A stretch of 64,000 bases of DNA from Otis tarda (Eukaryota; Chordata; Aves; Otidiformes; Otididae): the NCBI GenBank assembly GCA_026413225.1, contig CM048554.1:54395463-54459462 (forward strand), in the 5' to 3' direction. Of the stretch, positions 34,437 to 46,983 are shown piece after piece; the stretch's first letter is position 1; each line of letters opens with the position of its first letter. The translations under genes and the position numbers were made by a program. The notes beneath the pieces are model-generated. The model saw only the letters and a list, made by a program, of their open reading frames with translations, was not told where the DNA came from and ran no database searches.

Positions 34437-34502
34437 GTGGCCCTGCTGGACTTTGGAGCAACACGAGGGTTTGATGAGAAGTTCACAGATGTCTACATAG
34501 AG
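34437..34502 (+). CDS. COQ8A: COQ8A coding exon 12, DFG motif (residues 503-524)
   Basis: A 66-nt phase 0 exon encoding VALLDFGATRGFDEKFTDVY then IE. Asp507-Phe508-Gly509 is the metal-binding DFG motif, followed by the family-typical ATR. Acceptor TTCCAG, donor GTGAGA. Confidence 0.97.
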
Positions 34503-35294
34503 GTGAGAACTTGCACTTTGTCCTGGAGTGCCGCACTGGAAGTCTTAAGAGTATTTGCAAAATTCTGCTTATCTCTTAGCTGTATCACTTTGTACTTGAA
34601 TCCATTTTGGGTGTGGAAGGGAAGCAGGGCTGCAGGCAAAAGAGGGACCTCTGTTCCTGTTTCATCCCTTACCACAGCTTGCCTTCTGCATGGCTGCTGC
34701 AAGCCTCTGGCTATCTGCATTTGGATGTTTAAATTGAATGACAAATGTGGAGAACTGCAATGTTCTTTACTGGGAGACTCAGGCAGCAGAGCATGTCAGA
34801 GCACTCAGAATACAGTGATTTATTTTTCTTTTTTATATATGAGCATATGCAGGAACTGCTTGTCCTGTTCCCTGTCTCTTCCTGTGACTTCTAGCTTGCT
34901 TACAGACTTCACGTAAATGTTTAAGTTTATATGTGCTTCCTTTCATGATCACCATGTTCTGCACTTGATAAATCAAGCTGCAAGGGCCAGCAGGTGTCAC
35001 CTAAAGCTTCTCACAGTTGGCTCTACTGTTTTGTTGGGGAGGGGCTGATAGATTTGTGAAGCAGTTTTTGATGTCCCTTACATTCTCTGGGCTATGTGTA
35101 GCCCTCCTGGGAAGAGCTGTGGAGAGCCAGCAGCTGTAGCTCTTACACTGGCCAATATGCACACCACTCAAAATGAGGGCAGATGCAAGGAAGCGAGCAG
35201 GCAGCATGTGTACCTGTAGCCTACACAGTAGCCCTGTACTACAAACATTTTCCAGACATCGCCTAGCTCTCCTGAAAGTGTTCTTCCTCTTCAG

Positions 35295-35381
35295 GTAATC
35301 AAGGCAGCTGCTGACATGGACAGAGAGAGAGTACTGAAGAAGTCCATTGAAATGAAATTCCTCACTGGCTATGAAATCAAG
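35295..35381 (+). CDS. COQ8A: COQ8A coding exon 13 (residues 525-553)
   Basis: An 87-nt phase 0 exon from acceptor TTCAG to donor GTATGG. It encodes [20 protein letters not shown] then KFLTGYEIK. This is C-lobe helix sequence, close to the human [20 protein letters not shown] and KFLTGYEVK. Confidence 0.96.
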
Positions 35382-35872
35382 GTATGGAGCAGAAGGGTTT
35401 GCTTTTAGTGGTGGCTAGCGATAAGTTTGTTGCGAGTCTGTGGACTTCCCCAGGTTTCTTGATGTGGTGAAAGCCAATGTTGGCCTGAAGGCCCTGTTGA
35501 TAAGATTGAGGGAGGAGGGCAGAAGAGGTTTTGCCTTTTGTTCTCTCACATCCTTTTGGGAGCGGGAGCAGTAATGACAATACAGCTATCCCCAAAACCA
35601 CTGTCCTTCCTTCTCTTCCTCAGCAAGACCCAGCAGGTGCTGATGACTGCTGAAATTTCATGACTGGGCAGATGGCCATCCAGAAGGTTTATTTGCTTGG
35701 AACCATATTAACCAATGTTGATCAATCTGTTGGGGGCTGGAGGTTACCTTTGCTGTGGGTATTGCTAGGTATTTCTCCTGAGCTGCTGCTGCTGGTGCTA
35801 GCATTTCTCCTTTTCCTCCCTGGTGGTTAAAATGGCTAGTGATGTTATTTATGCCTCTTTCCTTTTGGGCAG

Positions 35873-36166
35873 GAAATGGAAGATGCCCACTTAAATGCTG
35901 TCCTCATCCTGGGAGAGGCTTTTGCATCTTCGGAACCTTTTGATTTCGGCAACCAAAGCACCACTGAAAAGATCCATGGTTTAATCCCAGTCATGCTGAA
36001 GCATCGGCTTGTCCCTCCGCCAGAGGAGACCTACTCTCTTCACCGGAAGATGGGGGGTTCTTTCCTTATCTGCACCAAACTGAAGGCCAAAATTCCCTGC
36101 AAAAACATGTTCCAAGAGGCATATAGCAAATATTGGAGCAGTAGGGGCAAGAAGCCAGAGGACTAG
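35873..36166 (+). CDS. COQ8A: COQ8A coding exon 14 and stop (residues 554-650)
   Basis: The terminal coding exon runs from acceptor GGGCAG to TAG at 36164-36166. It encodes [20 protein letters not shown], then the highly conserved [20 protein letters not shown] and [17 protein letters not shown]. The last dozen residues ([12 protein letters not shown]) differ from the human tail and add about three residues. A second stop follows at once (TAG TAA). Confidence 0.97.
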   Translation, partial: EMEDAHLNAVLILGEAFASSEPFDFGNQSTTEKIHGLIPVMLKHRLVPPPEETYSLHRKMGGSFLICTKLKAKIPCKNMFQEAYSKYWSSRGKKPED

Positions 36167-37275
36167 TAAGAACGAACTAACATGTCTTGTTCTGAGGGCA
36201 CAGTTCATCTGAGCCTTGCAGAGAGCGTTCTAGCCTCCCATGTGTTGCACCCCAGCTCTCCATCCTCTTGAGATGCAGCAGCCTGTGCCCTGGAAGCCAA
36301 GTGTGCATTTCAGAAGGACAAAGCTGTTCTTTCATGCTGTGTCTGTCTACGCTGACTGCCAGTACAGTCCGCAGCCTGCAGGAAACTATCTTCTCGAGTG
36401 CTTCTGTACTGTTTCAAGGCACCACCCAACTACCTTGAACGCATTTTTAACATTGTGATGGTGGCTGCGTATTGATTGGGTTTTATAACAAGTAGGGAAA
36501 GGAGGATGAGCAGAATTCAATATTGAAACCCGTTTGTAATTCTCAAAAAATTGTTTTTTAAAAAAACTTCCCTCTTTCTTGCTAAGGTGGAATTAAAGTA
36601 GTTTTCATACTGTGAATTATAGAAGGAAATACTGAGGCGTACCCTACCATAGACACATTCAGCACCTTTCCCCCCATTTTTGTAAGTCAAGTGGTGGCAG
36701 GCTAAGAACCCTCCTGGATTTTACTGACGTTAATTTAATGCAAAGGAGGGGTGTGTGTACCTAGGATGAAGTTTTATGCTTTCTGCCTCTTTTTGGCTTG
36801 CAAGCTAAACATAGGAAATATTTTAAAAATCTGAGACTTGAGTGCCAATCTTTTTAAACACACATGTACACTCACACAACCCATTTCAGTTCTGGGAGTC
36901 AAATACGTAATCAACAGAGCTATATCTGAGCACAAATAGTGGGATTCTTCACTGTCTGGTAGGTATTGGCTTTCCTGAGGGCGAAGTAGATGATAAGCTA
37001 CAGCTGTGACACCAATTGCTTGCTGGACTCCTAACCAAGAACCTAGTCTGTCTGTCTCTCTGTTTTCCTGTAATGCAGAACTTACGGCAAGGCAGACAAA
37101 CATGTAATGTCTCTCATGAGCATTTCAAGCTTTTGCTGAAATGTCACACATTTAAAACCAGACGCACAGTTTTAAACTATATTGGAGTCAAGCTAGGCAA
37201 CTTTCTTAGATTTTTGTACAAAACCTGTACCTGTACAACTTCTTGATTTCAATAAAAAAAGTGCTTGTGTGGTGG
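36167..37275 (+). other. COQ8A: COQ8A 3'UTR
   Basis: About 1.1 kb of non-coding sequence runs from the stop codon to the predicted cleavage site. A minor ATTAAA lies at 36592-36597. The strong site is AATAAA at 37251, followed by a GT-rich stretch (GTGCTTGTGTGGTGGGC). The exact end is inferred. Confidence 0.75.
37251..37256 (+). terminator. COQ8A: COQ8A polyadenylation signal
   Basis: AATAAA within TTTCAATAAAAAAAG, followed 5-25 bases later by a GT-rich downstream element. This is the textbook arrangement for cleavage near 37270-37280. Confidence 0.8.
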
Positions 37276-39625
37276 GCCTTCTGCCTGCAGTTTTTTTTAT
37301 CTTCTGGTGCAGTAATGGAGATCCAAGGGAACTCTGGGATAAACAGGAGTTGAGCAGAAGCAGCTTCCAAGGCTGCTCTTGTTGCAGTTGTTTGCTCAAA
37401 GAATTGCTACTGCCCTTGCAAAACCATTAATTTATGGCCTGTTTATTCCTTCATCTTTCTATTGCAGCTTTGTCACTAGTGCTAACAGTGATGGTGACAA
37501 GTTTATCAGGAGCCAGAGGGACATCAGGCTGAACATCCCTTGCACTGGCCTTGAAAAATCCCTGGTAATTGACTTGTTTTCTTGTTTTTCTTTGTTTAAA
37601 TCACTCTGTTACCAGTCTCCTGGACATGGGTCTTTTTGCCTTCCTTCCACTTGTGAAGAAAGAGTGGCTGGTGGAGTTGATGCTTCCCTGGTCCTAGTAA
37701 GGCAGATGTCCTTATCTGGCAAGTGCCAGATATTTAGCAGCATGTTCAGCCGGTCCTCCTCAGTTAACACAGCCCGGAGGTTGTATGATCTTAAACTTCA
37801 GTACATAAGAAATCCTGCCTGCTGACACTTCCAGAGGTAAAGAACAGGTGAGTGGATAAATGGTCTCTCTCAGGAGGGATCTTTGGTAAAAGGGAAAACA
37901 GGTTATTGTGTTACCTTTCTTCCAAGATCATAAACATAAACTGCTTCATGTAAGACTTGGTTGAGAAACATCCAATACTGTTTAGTTAAAATAAAAGTAC
38001 TCATCAGGTTATTACTAACCAACCCTTTGAGAAAAGTGAACTCTGCTGTTCAGTGCAGTAATAGTTTTGCATTAAGTTGTCTTAACTTTGTATGCTGATA
38101 GAATAACCTCCCATGTTGTTTTGCGTTCTGATAGATGTTTAGTTTTTCTCCTTTGGCTCTAGGCCTTGCAGCTGTAAAAACAGTGGAATTGTTTGAGATG
38201 TTAAGTAAGTGCTTACGGTAAAGATTAAAAAGAAAAGTATAAAAAGCTGACAAGGGACTTGGATTATGTGAGCTTCAGAGCAACATTTCTGAAACTGAAG
38301 ATTCAAAGCCAGTATGTTCAGAGAAGTTGCAAAGAAGGCAGAATAACTCAGAGCATTACAGTTCACTTCTCCAGTAAGCACAACTAGGTGACATCATTGG
38401 TATGCGCTAGTTCATGTGACCACAGATCTTTTGTATACTGTGCTGGGACATGAGAGTTTAACTCCACAACCATTTACCTTCCCTTGAGAGAGAGCATGTT
38501 TAAAAAAGAATAATATCAAGCTGAACCATAGAGTTGTTTTGCATCTGCATAAAGGTAAGATATTTCTTTATTAGGCAAGCTAATCGGAGCTCTGGGTCCC
38601 TAATTCTGGCCTTTTGAGTATGATCTAGAAGTGTTAACTTCTGTAGTTTTGTCCAGAGATTTTTGATGTGAGGAATTGCATGTCACTGTAACAGCTATGG
38701 AAAAGAAGTAAGCCAGAAAGCGGACTCTGGCTTCAAGTCAAAGAAACAATGACATTTTACAGTGAGCAAGAACACTTTATCACTGCTGCTTGCTCAGTAC
38801 CAGCTCGTGCATTTGCTTGGACTACACGTGTCGGTTGAAGGAACAAACACTTCCCTGCTGGAGCAGGCTTCTACATTCCAGAAAAATCCTCTTGCAGAAA
38901 TCAGTTCGTTCTTCCATGGGGCAAGCTGGAGGTTAAACCTGCTTCTCTGAAGACACAGATTTGGTGGTCTTTGTTAATGGGAGAATGCCCAGGCTGGCAC
39001 TGGTGGCAACACAGGGTCAGTAACAGCATAGTCCTGTATTCCTGCTGCAGTGTTTGAAGAATGTAATCAAAGCTAGGACTTTGTACCAACAGATAGACTG
39101 TTGGTACAGAGAAAATCCCAGGCTGACTTGTGAGGAACTGGTGGAAGATATGAAATGGTCAAGACACATGCAAAACTTCACAGGTACTTAAAGATGCGTG
39201 AAAGTCAATTTGATGCTGGTAGCTCAGAAATAAGTAAGAATCCAGCTTCCACCAATACTGCAGCAGCTGAAACAGTTGATATGTAACTAAATGAAGGAAG
39301 AACCTCAGAAACAGTGACTACGAGTATTGATACCAAATAGATGACCTAAGGAAGGAGGCCAGGAGAACTACAGTTGAAGTTCAATATACCAAAGTACAGA
39401 GTGGCTCAATCTGGAATTTTCACCAGGGTTCTGGTAATTTTTTTTCTGAAAGGTGGTAGAGCTATTTAGATTTTCTCATTTTATTTTTTTTTTCTTCCCC
39501 CAGTATACTTGTGCAGATGTGTTACAACATGCTGGTTTTACCTTCCTCAAGGACACAATTATTCACCTTTCCATTTCCTCCTCAAAGCTTAGTAGAGGGA
39601 GGTAGGAAAAAAAAAGACAAAACAT
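37276..39625. other. Intergenic gap between convergent genes
   Basis: About 2.35 kb between the two inferred polyadenylation sites. No conserved reading frame or RNA gene is seen on either strand. It contains the hairpin at 39082-39108. Read-through transcription from either side is possible. Confidence 0.65.
39082..39108. repeat. Perfect 11-bp hairpin, 5-nt loop
   Basis: TGTACCAACAG and CTGTTGGTACA are exact reverse complements separated by ATAGA. The stem does not extend further. It lacks the T-run of a bacterial-type terminator; function unknown. Confidence 0.75.
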
Positions 39626-39629
39626 CTGC

Positions 39630-42600
39630 ATTTCTAACAGTTCCCTGTTTTATTGCAGTACATCAAAGTAGGTTAATATTAAGTGTGTTACCAACATAAA
39701 ATATTGGTGGGAAGTCATTTTTACATTGTTGACTTTTCCACCTTAAATATTTCTGTGCAAAAGAATCTACATCATTGTTCTGTAGCAGAGAATCTCTTAC
39801 AATGTCCCCTACAACACTGAGGGCATTAAACAAAATAGTGAAAAGAGGCAAAAAGCAGAATCTTTCCCCCACACGCGCACTTGTCAGCTTTTATACTCTA
39901 AAACAAAAAAAAAGTGATTACATCTATGCCATGCAAAACTGTACAATAATATTACAATGAAAAACCTAAAAAACATATTTTAAAAATAAATGATATGAAA
40001 CTGTCATACATAAAAAGGCAAGTATAATTGCTCTGAAATACCAACACTGGTTGGTTTGTGGATTTCTTCCCTGTGGATGAGACTTTCTCAAATGCAGAAT
40101 TAGAAGAGGTTGTACTGAGTTGTGGCTGGAATGCAAGACAAAGTAGAGCTGGACTTTAGACTGGAAAGCCTGCAGCAGAGCAGTTTCTGGGGGTGTCTGT
40201 CAAATACAGTGTGAACACAAAGCATGTGGAAGGGTGCAGTTTGTGTTAGTGCAGAAAGCTGTCCCATTTCCACCATGGAACTGATTCCTATTAACAAAAA
40301 AAAACCACAGCAGAAGCTACTGTGTGCCACTTTGAGTCTCAGCCTAAGGCTCAGGAGGTGCGAGTACTTGCTCTGCAATAAATTTTACCCTTAATGTATT
40401 CATTTAAAATTAAACAGCGTGCATAAAATTGAAAGAAGAAAAAAAAACCACCTTCTTCCACCCAAGAGCACATTTGTCCTGCAAGACAATATGGTGTCAG
40501 AATCTGTTTCTGTGTTAGTACTCCAACTGTTCGGGTTGGAAAGGCTGATACACTCTGAACCAGTTAGGTGCAGTTAAACTACATTTGTGTAAATACAGTA
40601 TGCTTTGGGACTTTTTGGTATGACAAGACAACTTCCCTCTGCCATATACCTGAGAATAACACACCTGGCTTGTAATTTTATCAGAATCAAATCAAAGAGA
40701 TAGATAACATTCCTGACTCAGTTTTGAAACTCGTTAAAATGCGCAAAATGCACATTCATAACAAGCCACAGCAACTAACCAAGAGGAAAAGCAGCAACTA
40801 CTTCACCACAGCCCCAGGAATGTTGTGGTTTTTTTCTTTTTTTTTTTCTTTTTTTTTTTTTTTTAAACCACCAGCTGTCTTCTACAGGTCAACGGCAATA
40901 GAGAAGAGAGTACTGTAACTCTGCTGTTGGGTTTATGAAATGTGGAAGGAAGCCACAAATCTGTGTGCGCACATGTGCGGGGGAAAACTATTTAACAAAC
41001 CTTTTTCATCCTATAACCTGGAATCCTTTGTAGCTGCCTGAATCTGTTCAGATCCTTTGTTGCCATCAAAAGAGGAGGCGGGAAAAAAAAAGCCAAAACC
41101 CAACAACCCATATGTTTAAGCAGTGTCAAAAATGCAAACAGCTTCAGTCTCAGCCAAAAGGAAAAAATCAGCTAGATATATACTGTGTACAGAGAACATA
41201 TGCTACAGTCAAAATTTCAGTGGGAGCTTTTAAGCTCCCTGGACAAAATGCAGCCCTCTCACTGTGAAGTTGAAACAATGCTACAGTGCAAAGCAGCAAA
41301 CATCAAACCTTAAGAGACAACTGTCTTTGAGATACCAGTCAAGAGTCTTACAGTTCAAATGACCAAGTTACTTTTCCTAGCCCAATCAGTCTTTTAAAAG
41401 CTCAGCTACAGTATGCATATGTTTTCAGTGTTCATACCAACAACAACAAAAAAGAGTGTGGTTTAAAACTGAGTGTATAATCAAATGGTCCCCAAATATA
41501 TAAAACTGTTCAAGTCCTAGGACAACTTTTCTCTTCTCAAATAACTGATGCGGTCATTTGCTTTTCAACTGAGAGAACAGTTGCTGTTTCTCTTTTGAAC
41601 AGATGCATATAAACAATGCACAGTACCAAACTAATGATTAAATACAGTAATCCTAAAGGAGACAGCAAGGCTTGGAAATTGTGGTGTACAAACAGCGTAG
41701 GCCAATGGAGCTCTCATCCTCTGGAGCTTAGTTCTGTAACGCAGCTGACCTACGCTGTGCCTGAAACGTCAGTTTGTAATATCAATAGATTGCAGGCACC
41801 ATAATGGAGTAAATGTTGGGGTTTACTCAGTTGTTTGCTGTGTCTTTGGCTTCCATTTTCAGATAGTGCATTAGCTCAACTGCAAAAAGAATTCCACCAA
41901 AAAGATCCTGTGACCTTCTGTCAGGGGACTGTCACTCAGGCTGCTCTGTCTTAAATGACTGCTGTTTAAATGCCTTCTCTCAACATCAAAATAAGATTAA
42001 TGTTTAAATACAACATACAGTAAATACAAAACTAGTCTGCAAAGGCTTTGAAAAGTGGTGGACATGCTTCACCAAAAGGAGGGAATTGTGAGGAAAAAGC
42101 AGTGGCTATACTTGAAGCAACACGCAGCCTTTAAAAAGAAGCTGATGGGGAATTTTAATAATGCAAGTAACGCCCTGCCTATCTGTCCCTCAGAAAGACT
42201 GAAAACTATTCTGGGAGGAATTAATTTCAAGTGTTTAGCTGTTTGCTAAAGCTTTTAATATTAAATGCCAGGCTTGCAGAAGTAGTAGCTTTGAAGTGAA
42301 AACAACACAACCAGCTTGCTACTCTGAAAACCCAAACAGGAGAGAGACAGGCTTTTGATATGCTGCTTTCTGAAAAAAAATCTTGAATTCCTGTCCCAAA
42401 ATAACATTCAATGAGCTTACACTTGGACAAGCCTCTTGATTCAGAGTGAAAGAGAAATCTTACCTAGGAGACCCAGCATGATTAAATGGATTAAGTGGTC
42501 TGTGTCTCATTCCCTATTTCATGTTTAGATCATACTTGGAAGTTACTGTACATGGTTTGAACTTACCTATGACTTCCAGTAGGGAAGACAGAAACGCAAA

Positions 42601-44411
42601 AACTCCAAACATCTCTGTGGGGGTGAAACACTATATACTGCTGACTGCAAGAATATGGAATGGTTTAATAAGAGCCATAACAAGTTTCTGAAACCCACAA
42701 AACCCAGTATTCTAAATACAAAAAGCCCTTACATGTTTGAATATGGTCATAGTATAAAGCCAGCAACAATACTACTGAAAAGAGAGGCTCATTTGAACAC
42801 ACTCCCAAATGAAAACATCTGCCTTGCTAACTAAAGAGAAGAGACATCATCATCTTACCATCCATTTGTACACGAGTCTCTCACGTTATTCTGTTGACTG
42901 CATGACCAGCTTCAGCTTTTTATTTTTGCAACTTCAGTGGGCTCTGTCTTCCACCGCAATACTTTCTGCCCTCCAACCTGACCTGCTGTTGCAGCCAAAC
43001 AGCAGGTGAGCACATAGAAACAACTGCAAATTGCACAAACCCACAGCACGGGTGGGGAAGGAGAGGAAAACCAACCTTGCCAGCATGGCAGTTGTGGGTG
43101 ACTAGGCATCTTCGACTACCGCAATGTGAACAGTGTGAGGTCAAACTTCAAGGTTCTTTGTTGCTACAGTGACAGCGTAGCCAGCCGCGGCTAGCTTCGG
43201 GCTAACGGCACTCATTTGGCTGATGTTTATTAGCAAGTAGTATTTGGTAAAAACAGTAACAGTTTTCTGGTTAGGGATGGTCAAGGAGATGTGGAAGACT
43301 GCTCCCTTCCGAGTTAAACCTGGCCACAGGCTGACCCAGGGAAACAGTTTTCCCGCTGAATCCTGCTGCGTTGAACTCCCTTGCTGCCTTAAGGACCTCT
43401 ACTGTAGCATGCTGTAAGGTTCCTCAGCTGCACAGCTAGCACGCAAGAAACCAGGGCAGCCACCTGGCTTGTCCTGGTTGTCGGGGCAGGGGGTTGCTTT
43501 CCAATCACTGCCATTTTTGCAAAGGATGGAGATCGACAAGAAAGTAGGAATTATAGTTAAAAGTTATGCTACCACCAGAAGTGAAGAAACGTTGCAAAAA
43601 CACTGCAGGGACCTCTCCCGGCAGTGCAGCGAGTGCTACGCAAAAGGAATATCTGTCCTGCAAAAGGTTTTAGGCCAGGCCTCCAAGTCTGTATATTACC
43701 GAGCATGAAAACAGGGACAACACAAATCTTAAATTAAAGGCTCTCTTAAATAAGCATCCATCTTCTGCTGCATACACAATGCTTTTTTCTTTGAATATAT
43801 ACATACGTATTTTACTCTAACATCTGCATATTTATTTAAACTCTGTACTGTAGTAAAATATGCATCATTTTAATCAATAAGGATTTGCTGGCGACAATCA
43901 GATTGACATTCAAACGTGGTGGCTGAAAGCTTTTATGTGCCTCTGACATACTGATCGTTCCCCATGCAGGGGAAGGAGTCTCTGTGCTACTTTTGGACAG
44001 TACAATGAGCTACTGTATGAAAACAATATCCCTCTGAATTTTCTTTTGTTGACACGGGTCTGGTCTACTTAAGCTACTTTTTGGGAAGTGGAAGGGGGGT
44101 GGGATAAATATATCTTTAAAAAAGAAGCAGCTGTAACCACAAAAATGAAACCAATACTAATACAAATCTACAGCATCTGATATTTACCAACACCCTAGCT
44201 TTGCTCATTTGCTGCTGTCAAATCTGGGGAAGGGAGGGTGAGGCAGTGCTGAACGGTGCTGAAGACAACCAGCTTTTACCTTCTTCTGTACCCTACTCCC
44301 AGATCACTTTCAGACAGGGAACGGGGAGGGTTAGGATGATGAAGGTGAGAACTGGGACACGTGAAGGGGACAGCAAGCTGTTGTGATGTCAAATCTGAAT
44401 GCTGAAGCAGT
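39630..44411 (-). other. CDC42BPA: CDC42BPA 3'UTR (inferred extent)
   Basis: From the stop codon at 44412 the sequence has no further coding exon or splice signal until a good polyadenylation site near 39650. This implies a 3'UTR of about 4.8 kb. Possible earlier signals on the - strand are at 43831-43836 and 43226-43231, so shorter forms are likely. It is AT-rich with a T-rich tract at 40829-40863 on the + strand. Confidence 0.55.
39649..39654 (-). terminator. CDC42BPA: CDC42BPA distal polyadenylation signal
   Basis: TTTATT on the + strand reads AATAAA on the - strand. It is followed by TGTTAGAAATGCAGATGTTT and a T-rich run, a plausible downstream element. Confidence 0.6.
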
Positions 44412-44543
44412 TCATGAGTCCCAACTCACATGGTCAGAGCTCTCCAGGGAGAGGCTCTTGGTCTTGTGAGGAGAAATCGGGCTGGGAGGGCTGCTGAGGT
44501 TGGAGCTGTTCGATGCAGTAGAGTGTCTTGGAGAGTCAGAGTC
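44412..44543 (-). CDS. CDC42BPA: CDC42BPA last coding exon
   Basis: On the - strand, acceptor CTGCAG is followed by DSDSPRHSTASNSSNLSSPP then SPISPHKTKSLSLESSDHVS and WDS, ending at TGA (44412-44414). Human ends DSDSPRHSTASNSSNLSSPP, SPASPRKTKSLSLES, TDRGSWDP, so only the last ten residues differ. This is a Ser-rich, probably phosphorylated disordered tail. Confidence 0.96.
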   Translation of the reverse strand, partial: DSDSPRHSTASNSSNLSSPPSPISPHKTKSLSLESSDHVSWDS

Positions 44544-45713
44544 CTGCAGCCCAAAGACACAGAACACCAGTTAGTAACAGGATAGCAAAGTTGAGAGTGA
44601 CCGAGGGTCCCTGAGCAACAGGTGACTGGATTCAAAGGCTCCCACATATTTTGCTTGTGTCCAAAAATACCGAGGAATTTTTTTTTTGCTCAGAATTTCC
44701 TGGTCTGGGGAGACGTAAGAGTAAGCTGTCAGATCGCTCTGCTTTCAGCAGGCATAACTGATGCTGACATAAGGACACAGGACCTGTGGGATTCTTGCAG
44801 TCTGCATGTTGCCGACGGCCTCTTAGTCAGCACAGCGTGCAACTTCAAGTTGCCTGTGAAGCTACAACGGCTCCTGCCTTTTCACAGACTGTGGTACAGT
44901 CTTCACCACAGCTACCTCTTCTATATCACTCCTAGGACATTAATTCAAAGCATCCTCTCAAGTTACTCCAGTTGGATCTCCCAGAGTACAGTAGAATGCA
45001 ACTATGTGTGAGCTTGAGTTTGGGTTGACAGTTGCCTTCCAGCTGCAACTGGAAGGATATATTCAGTACCATGTAAAGTCTGTGTGATCTCTAGTTTTCT
45101 CACTCATTGGTAAGAAAATGGGCTGGGGAAGTTTTGCTGGCCAACTTCATGTTACTCCTATGTAAAATATTCTTGGTTGGAGGGACTGAGTTTAGCACTG
45201 GGCAGGACTGCAGTTCTGTCACAATGATAGTCTTGTTCTGCACAGAATATAAATTATTAAATCCAGTTTCTGCTCCAAATTATATTATCATATGATAATT
45301 CCTAGATTACCTTGTTAACTTCAGACACTCAGAGTACAAAATGTCTCCTGTGAAATGGTTGCTAAGGTAGCTTAATAGTCTTTGCAAATAAAGGGCAGAA
45401 GGAATATCACCACTTCAAGCTGTGATAGGTCACTATCAAGCTGTTACTCTACTGGGCCAGTATTTTTGGAAGCCTCACTACCCACATATCTCCAGGTAAG
45501 AAGCACAGAGAGTTAATGTCTGCCTGTTAAATACCAGGACCAGAGCTGACACAGTTTGACGAAAGTCTTTTGTCAGGATAGCCTGAAATACAGGCAATCC
45601 AAATTTTCACTGTCACTGACTCACAAACTTGTAGCCAAACCCATGACAGAATTTAACTTCCTCATCTTTATCAACACACTTTTAGTTTTTTCCTTTTTCT
45701 CCTGTTCACTTAC
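44544..45713 (-). other. CDC42BPA: CDC42BPA intron, no gene seen
   Basis: Intron of 1.17 kb before the last coding exon. A + strand open frame at 44622-45011 has no protein resemblance. Nothing else is recognised. Confidence 0.7.
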
Positions 45714-45871
45714 CTCTCTCTCATAGTCCCTTGTTGGTGCATCGCTGCCTTGGTCCAAGCCACCAGAGGATAAGGAACCATCTGAGGGCGATGCCATAGG
45801 CTGACGCTTTGCTCCATAGCTACCTCCTGAGAATTCCCTCCGCAAAGCACTGCCGTTTTGTGCAGACGATC
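45714..45871 (-). CDS. CDC42BPA: CDC42BPA tail exon (SSAQNGS...RDYERE)
   Basis: A 158-nt exon, entering with two bases of a split Arg codon and leaving in phase 0 at a GTAAGT donor. It encodes SSAQNGSALRREFSGGSYGA, KRQPMASPSDGSLSSGGLDQ and GSDAPTRDYERE. It aligns without gaps to the human tail (SSAQNGSALKREFSGGSYSA onward). Low-complexity Ser/Gly sequence, probably disordered. Confidence 0.96.
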
Positions 45872-46865
45872 CTAAAACACGCGGAGGAATTAAACTGTGT
45901 TACAGGTGCCCACTCAAGGTACCAGAAATTTGTTAGCTCTTTGGTTAGTTCTGCTTTCCTCCAGCATGTCCCCAGGATGCTCAGCTCATGGCTTGCAGGC
46001 TGTATGAGCTTTCACCTTGTTTGCTGCCAGTTGCAGGTTTTCATAGGGATTCTCTGGTCCCTCCCTTGGGATGTCAGCATTAGCAGACTTTACCCAGCAC
46101 AGACACAGTCACTATGTTCCCAACGAAGATGGCAGTTGTAGAAACTGCTGTGGTGGCAGCCTAGTTCCAGGGGCCTCTTCCCAGCGAGCAGGTGGGTTGT
46201 GCTGGCAGGTACAGACTACAGCAGACACACACACTTTCTGCAAGCAGTTAACAGTGTGGAACAAACGCAGCATGTGCGACAGGAAGGGAAAAATCTACAA
46301 AAGTTGGGACACCAGTCTTGCCTCTATTTTCACATGGTCCATTATTTAGTCACTTGCCTGGTCTCAGCACAGGTCACTGTGCTGACTCTGCGCACAAAGG
46401 CAGCATGGCAGCCCTAGGAAAAGTGTTTCCAATGCAATGGAACTCTTCCATACCAGCAGCCAGTTTTTCTATTGCTTTCTCTTTGTGCTAGCAGCAATAG
46501 AGGCATCGAGCTCTACACAGTTCGGCAACAAAATTAATAACCATGGAGCTTGTGAACAAGTTGCCACTAATTTAAAACACTTCAGCAGCAGCCAAGTAGT
46601 CCCAAAGGTAAGAATGTCATTTTAATTCTAACATCAGTTTAAAAAACTTGACAAATTACAAATGTGGGACTCTCAAAAGTGCTAGGTGCTTATTCATGTG
46701 CTCCTTTGAAAGCAAGATTAAAATACTGTGCTTGCCCTCAAGGAGAATACAGTCAGCCATCCTTTCTGAAAATCCCGTCTAGTGTGGATAGAAGCAAATG
46801 CAAGTAGCTGTTTCTCTAAAATACTTGTGCATAGACCCCAAAACACCACAGTTCTGTTTGCTTAC
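45872..46865 (-). other. CDC42BPA: CDC42BPA intron, no gene seen
   Basis: A 1.0 kb intron. Several overlapping open frames on the + strand (45809-46417) show no recognised protein features and are read as chance. Confidence 0.65.
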
Positions 46866-46983
46866 GTGCTGCTAAACCGCTGCTTGCACTCATTGATCGT
46901 CCTGGTTCTGTGCGGGACTTCGTGATCGACGGGATACTGACAGAGCCACTGAATACGGTCCGACTTTCCTGAGGCCGAAGATT
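46866..46983 (-). CDS. CDC42BPA: CDC42BPA tail exon (NLRPQESRTVF...)
   Basis: A 118-nt exon entering in phase 0 after acceptor TTCCAG and leaving in phase 1 at GTAAGC. It encodes NLRPQESRTVFSGSVSIPSI then TKSRTEPGRSMSASSGLAA. Human has NPRPQESRTVFSGSVSIPSI and TKSRPEPGRSMSASSGLSA. It joins in frame either to the CRIB exon or to the cassette exon. Confidence 0.96.

Noticed and set aside
35876..36166. Reading the last COQ8A exon as a separate 96-codon gene starting at ATG 35876.
   Set aside because: It is the terminal exon in phase with the preceding one. The acceptor CAG at 35870-35872 and continuity with the UbiB C-lobe show it is not an independent gene.
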